Assembly (NCBI GenBank): GCA_016987375.1 | Contig: PJRA01000272.1 | Location: forward strand, 818,856-835,444 | Reading direction: 5' to 3' | Length of the DNA stretch: 16,589 nucleotides | From: Brachionus koreanus | Lineage: Eukaryota; Rotifera; Eurotatoria; Ploima; Brachionidae | In this document: piece after piece, positions 14,076 to 16,589 of the stretch | How positions within the stretch are numbered: the stretch's first letter is position 1 | Layout: every line of letters begins with the position of its first letter | The notes under the pieces: generated by a model | What the model was told of the DNA's origin: nothing | The model's input: the letters and a program-made list of their open reading frames with translations, nothing else | Database searches by the model: none | Translations under genes and position numbers: made by a program

Positions 14076-14665
14076 ATGTCAAGTCCAAGTCTGGAATTTT
14101 TTCTAAAGTCAAAGACTTTAAATTTATAATTTTTATTCTTTAAAAATTGATACAAATTATTAATTAAAGAGAATATTTTAGAATTTTTATCAATTAAAAT
14201 TTAAGAAAAGATAAATATCAAATGATTTATAAATATTATTAAAAGAAAAAATTTAAAATTAAATTTTAATTAACAATTTCTTTTCAATATTTTCTTTTAT
14301 TTAAACAAAAAACTAGCTTGACTTGTAAATTTATATTTCATAACTAATATCAAATTTAACTTTATAATTAAGATAATAAAGTACTAAAAAAAAATTCAAA
14401 TCTAGTTAAAAGACTTTTTTTTTCGTTAAGTTAAATCGAGTTTTATTAAGTACTTTATTTCGTGGATATTGTTCAATACCTTTAGAACTAGAATCAGTGA
14501 ACTAAAATAAAAATGCATTTCTTATTTAGATCTTCATTTTCTGGCTGTTTTATTAAAGTGTGTTGTAACATATTTTAGTTCAAATCAATTTTCGATAATT
14601 AAGATACAAAATTTGACTTTTGAAAGCTGAAAAAAAATTTTAAGTCCGGACTTGGACTTCAATTT
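14076..14665. repeat. Imperfect inverted repeat around AAGTCCAAGTC
   Basis: AAGTCCAAGTCTGGA at 14080-14094 is inverted, with one mismatch, as TCCGGACTTGGACTT near 14645-14659. Weaker matches (AAAGTCAAA, runs of T) extend inward for about 40 bp. The enclosed 550 bp is AT-rich and has no reading frame. It could be a decayed non-autonomous element that landed at the end of the LINE fragment. Confidence 0.35.
14186..14228 (+). repeat. Dispersed direct repeat, copy 2
   Basis: Second copy of the 43-bp repeat at 10361-10403. It falls inside the imperfect inverted-repeat structure at 14076-14665, so the pair may mark two related decayed elements. Confidence 0.4.
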
Positions 14666-14699
14666 TGGACTCTTAAACAGTTCTGTTTTGGTTCTTTTT

Positions 14700-15388
14700 A
14701 AATAATATAATATAATGTTTTGGACAAACTTAAAAGGTATTAAAAAATATGAAAGGCTAATGGGATAAGGCTGAAATTTTACACATATGTTAACAAGCTT
14801 TTCTTGTTAATTTTTTTTGGTTTAGGTTTCGACTTGTGTATACTTGGAATTTTCTAGGGCCAAAAACGTACCTGCTACTCTTTGAGCGCATCCCAGTCAA
14901 TTCGAATTTGATGATGCATCAATGAAAAAAAAAAATCATCAAGTTTTCATCGATGAGGAGTGAGCAATTTCATAATGTTTCATCGATGAAAACTAAAAAT
15001 TTAATCGTTTTTTAATTATTTTTTTTTTCAAATAAAAATTAAATTATTCATTAATTTTTTTTTTACAAATTTAAATTGTTTATAAATTTAATATTAATAT
15101 TAGCGGGAAAGCACAATATATTTAAGTATACACTACAAAAACTATGATTTTAAATATGTAAAAGTTTAAGTATAATAGCATCAAATACAAAATTAAGTTA
15201 ATTATTATGCAAAATAAAAATAAAAACAAGTTTAGTTTTAACATATTTTTAAAATTAGAAATGAAATAAACATTTATATAAAAATTTACAAAATCAGCCA
15301 AGTGTAATCATAATTTAAACATCATTAACAAAAAAAACAAAAATGAAAAATGAGATTTATTTTCTATAAAAGAGACTATAATAGTAGT
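14700..15388. other. AT-rich stretch with one strong hairpin
   Basis: Mostly low-complexity A/T. The stretch 14850-14925 is less AT-rich but shows no recognisable coding content. AGTTTTCATCGATGA at 14942-14956 is a perfect inverted match to TCATCGATGAAAACT at 14980-14994, giving a 15-bp stem with a 23-base loop. Each arm also contains the palindrome TCATCGATGA. Confidence 0.5.
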
Positions 15389-16167
15389 TTATTCACCATT
15401 TGAAGATAATTTTAAAGTTCTTCTTGCCTCTGCGCAAATTTGCCGAAGTGAACTCCTAACTAAACTTAAAGTTAAGTTTGGTCTCTTTTCAGAGATAAAA
15501 TCTGTTGCAGCAAGAATATTATCATTGCATTCACTTAACATTTTTTCAGCGTTTCTGATAGCTCAATCATTAATTGATGGAATAAAAAAAGACAAAACTT
15601 TCCGAAAAACAGATGTTGCACTTATGTTACTATTATCTAGTAAAAACTCAATTTCTTTTTTAAACAAACATTTTATTTTAATACTCGGATATTTTGAGCT
15701 CAAATGAGTTAGGTCACCTTCCTCGCCAGTAAACTGATACATAAGAAAATCAATATCATTAATGCTGCCAAAATTACTCAAAAAATTTAAAGAAAACTTT
15801 TTTAATTTATCTATTTCACAATCATTAAAATTATTTTTTAATTGATCAATTTTAAAATCCAAATTTTCTATTTCTTTTTTTTTATTATTCAACATTTCAT
15901 TAAGCAAAATTATCTGATTTTCAAACTCATAATTTTTTTTTTTAAAAATTCGTTTTCGAAAATTAAATTACTTTCTGTCTCAGAATCGCTTTGTAAATCT
16001 GAAACAAATTTCCTTTTTGTGACCCTTACACATGAGTACTCAGTAATAAGGTTTAGCTGCTCTAAACAATCTTCATATTTTCCAAATTTTTTAATATAGC
16101 AGTAAAAAAAACTATCATTATATTTGGCAAATTTTTTTCGAGTCCAATAACAAATAAAAAAACAAAC
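15389..16167 (-). pseudogene. Disrupted coiled-coil reading frame, weak BEN-like C-terminus
   Basis: The frame opens after a TAG at 16168 and reads CYWTRKKFAKYNDSFFYCYI, then KKFGKYEDCLEQLNLITEYS, with an acidic QSDSETES stretch. At a run of about eleven A (around 15935-15945) the frame shifts by one and continues as a charged coiled coil (EFENQIILLNEMLNNKKKEI and on). FTGEEGDLTHLSSKYPS and EIEFLLDNSNISATSVFRKV follow. A TGA interrupts at 15563-15565. The same frame then runs 58 more codons (AEKMLSECNDNILAATDF to VRSSLRQICAEARRTLKLSS) to a TAA at 15389. The helical C-terminus with a final basic helix loosely recalls BEN DNA-binding domains, but no diagnostic residue settles it. The start is probably a splice acceptor since no ATG is available. 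It is either a recently broken gene or two exons with an unseen intron. Confidence 0.45.
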
Positions 16168-16589
16168 CTAATAATCATATTATAGACAGTTTTAGCTCTC
16201 TAACGATATTTAAATCATAATTTTATCTTTTTTCGTTCATAAGATATGATCAAAAAACCTTCAAAAAAAGCCCATTTTTAAAAATTCTAAAAAATTCGTA
16301 AAAAAGTGTTTTTTTTATCGATTTCTTTTGATAGGAAAATTCGATTTTCACAAAATTTTGTACAAATGTACATGGATATAAGGAAATTGTGCACTTTTAA
16401 TATTAAGGTGATCCGAGGTTCCATTCGACTTCTATGATAGAATTTGTAGTTAAAAAAGTAGGTAGAGATCTGGTTGAAAATTCTTTATAAAAACATATGT
16501 GAAAAAGTATGACTTTATGATTTTTTTAAAGCTTAAAGGACGAGCTTTCAAAAGTCGTCTTGGTTATAAGGATTCCGACTTTGATTTCT
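16168..16589. other. Right-edge sequence without a recognisable gene
   Basis: AT-rich at first, then less so from about 16400 to the edge. No frame with a recognisable product is seen. The segment could include the upstream part of the disrupted gene to its left or another repeat. Confidence 0.4.

Overview
The window is nuclear DNA from an invertebrate animal. It is very AT-rich and its dominant gene is split into many exons with GT-AG introns. Nine of the twelve complete introns inside the confirmed gene are only about 47-123 bp. The other three are 1.1-2.3 kb and each holds a recognisable mobile-element or inverted-repeat insertion. Extreme AT content, minimal introns near 50 bp and a single L-type calcium channel gene would fit a compact lophotrochozoan genome (a rotifer or a flatworm, for example). 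The sequence alone does not settle the phylum.

Positions 10085 down to 1044 (minus strand) carry thirteen exons of a voltage-gated calcium channel alpha-1 subunit of the L-type (Cav1) class. I assembled them by hand from splice sites and reading phase; together they give 1245 uninterrupted codons. They cover the cytoplasmic N-terminus, domain I, the beta-subunit binding loop, domain II, the II-III linker, domain III, the III-IV linker and domain IV up to S3. The gene runs off the left edge: IVS4, the fourth pore loop, IVS6 and the C-terminal calmodulin-binding tail are outside the window. Three of the four selectivity-filter glutamates are visible. A possible additional 5' coding exon lies at 11458-11398 and would join in phase.

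Long introns: 1-1043 (incomplete) contains a fold-back inverted-repeat element. 1844-4127 contains a short plus-strand AT-hook-like reading frame, an element with about 77-bp inverted arms enclosing a serine-rich reading frame, and a locally GC-rich hairpin. 5958-7037 contains a 0.2 kb MITE with about 26-bp terminal inverted repeats. 8356-9743 contains a decayed Tc1/mariner-superfamily transposase on the plus strand.

Upstream of the channel (10.1-16.6 kb) the DNA is mostly featureless AT-rich sequence and dead mobile elements. Two fragments of the same kind of non-LTR retrotransposon reverse transcriptase lie back to back at 13717-13040 (minus) and 13840-14070 (plus). A disrupted, coiled-coil-containing reading frame of about 270 residues lies at 16167-15389 (minus), with one frameshift and one in-frame stop and only a weak BEN-like resemblance.

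I see no rRNA, tRNA, CRISPR array or bacterial operon. The most rewarding items are the unusual regulatory motifs of the channel (beta-subunit site, N-terminal calmodulin site, dihydropyridine site), a 38-bp microexon whose skipping would terminate the protein, and the uncharacterised inverted-repeat elements in the introns.
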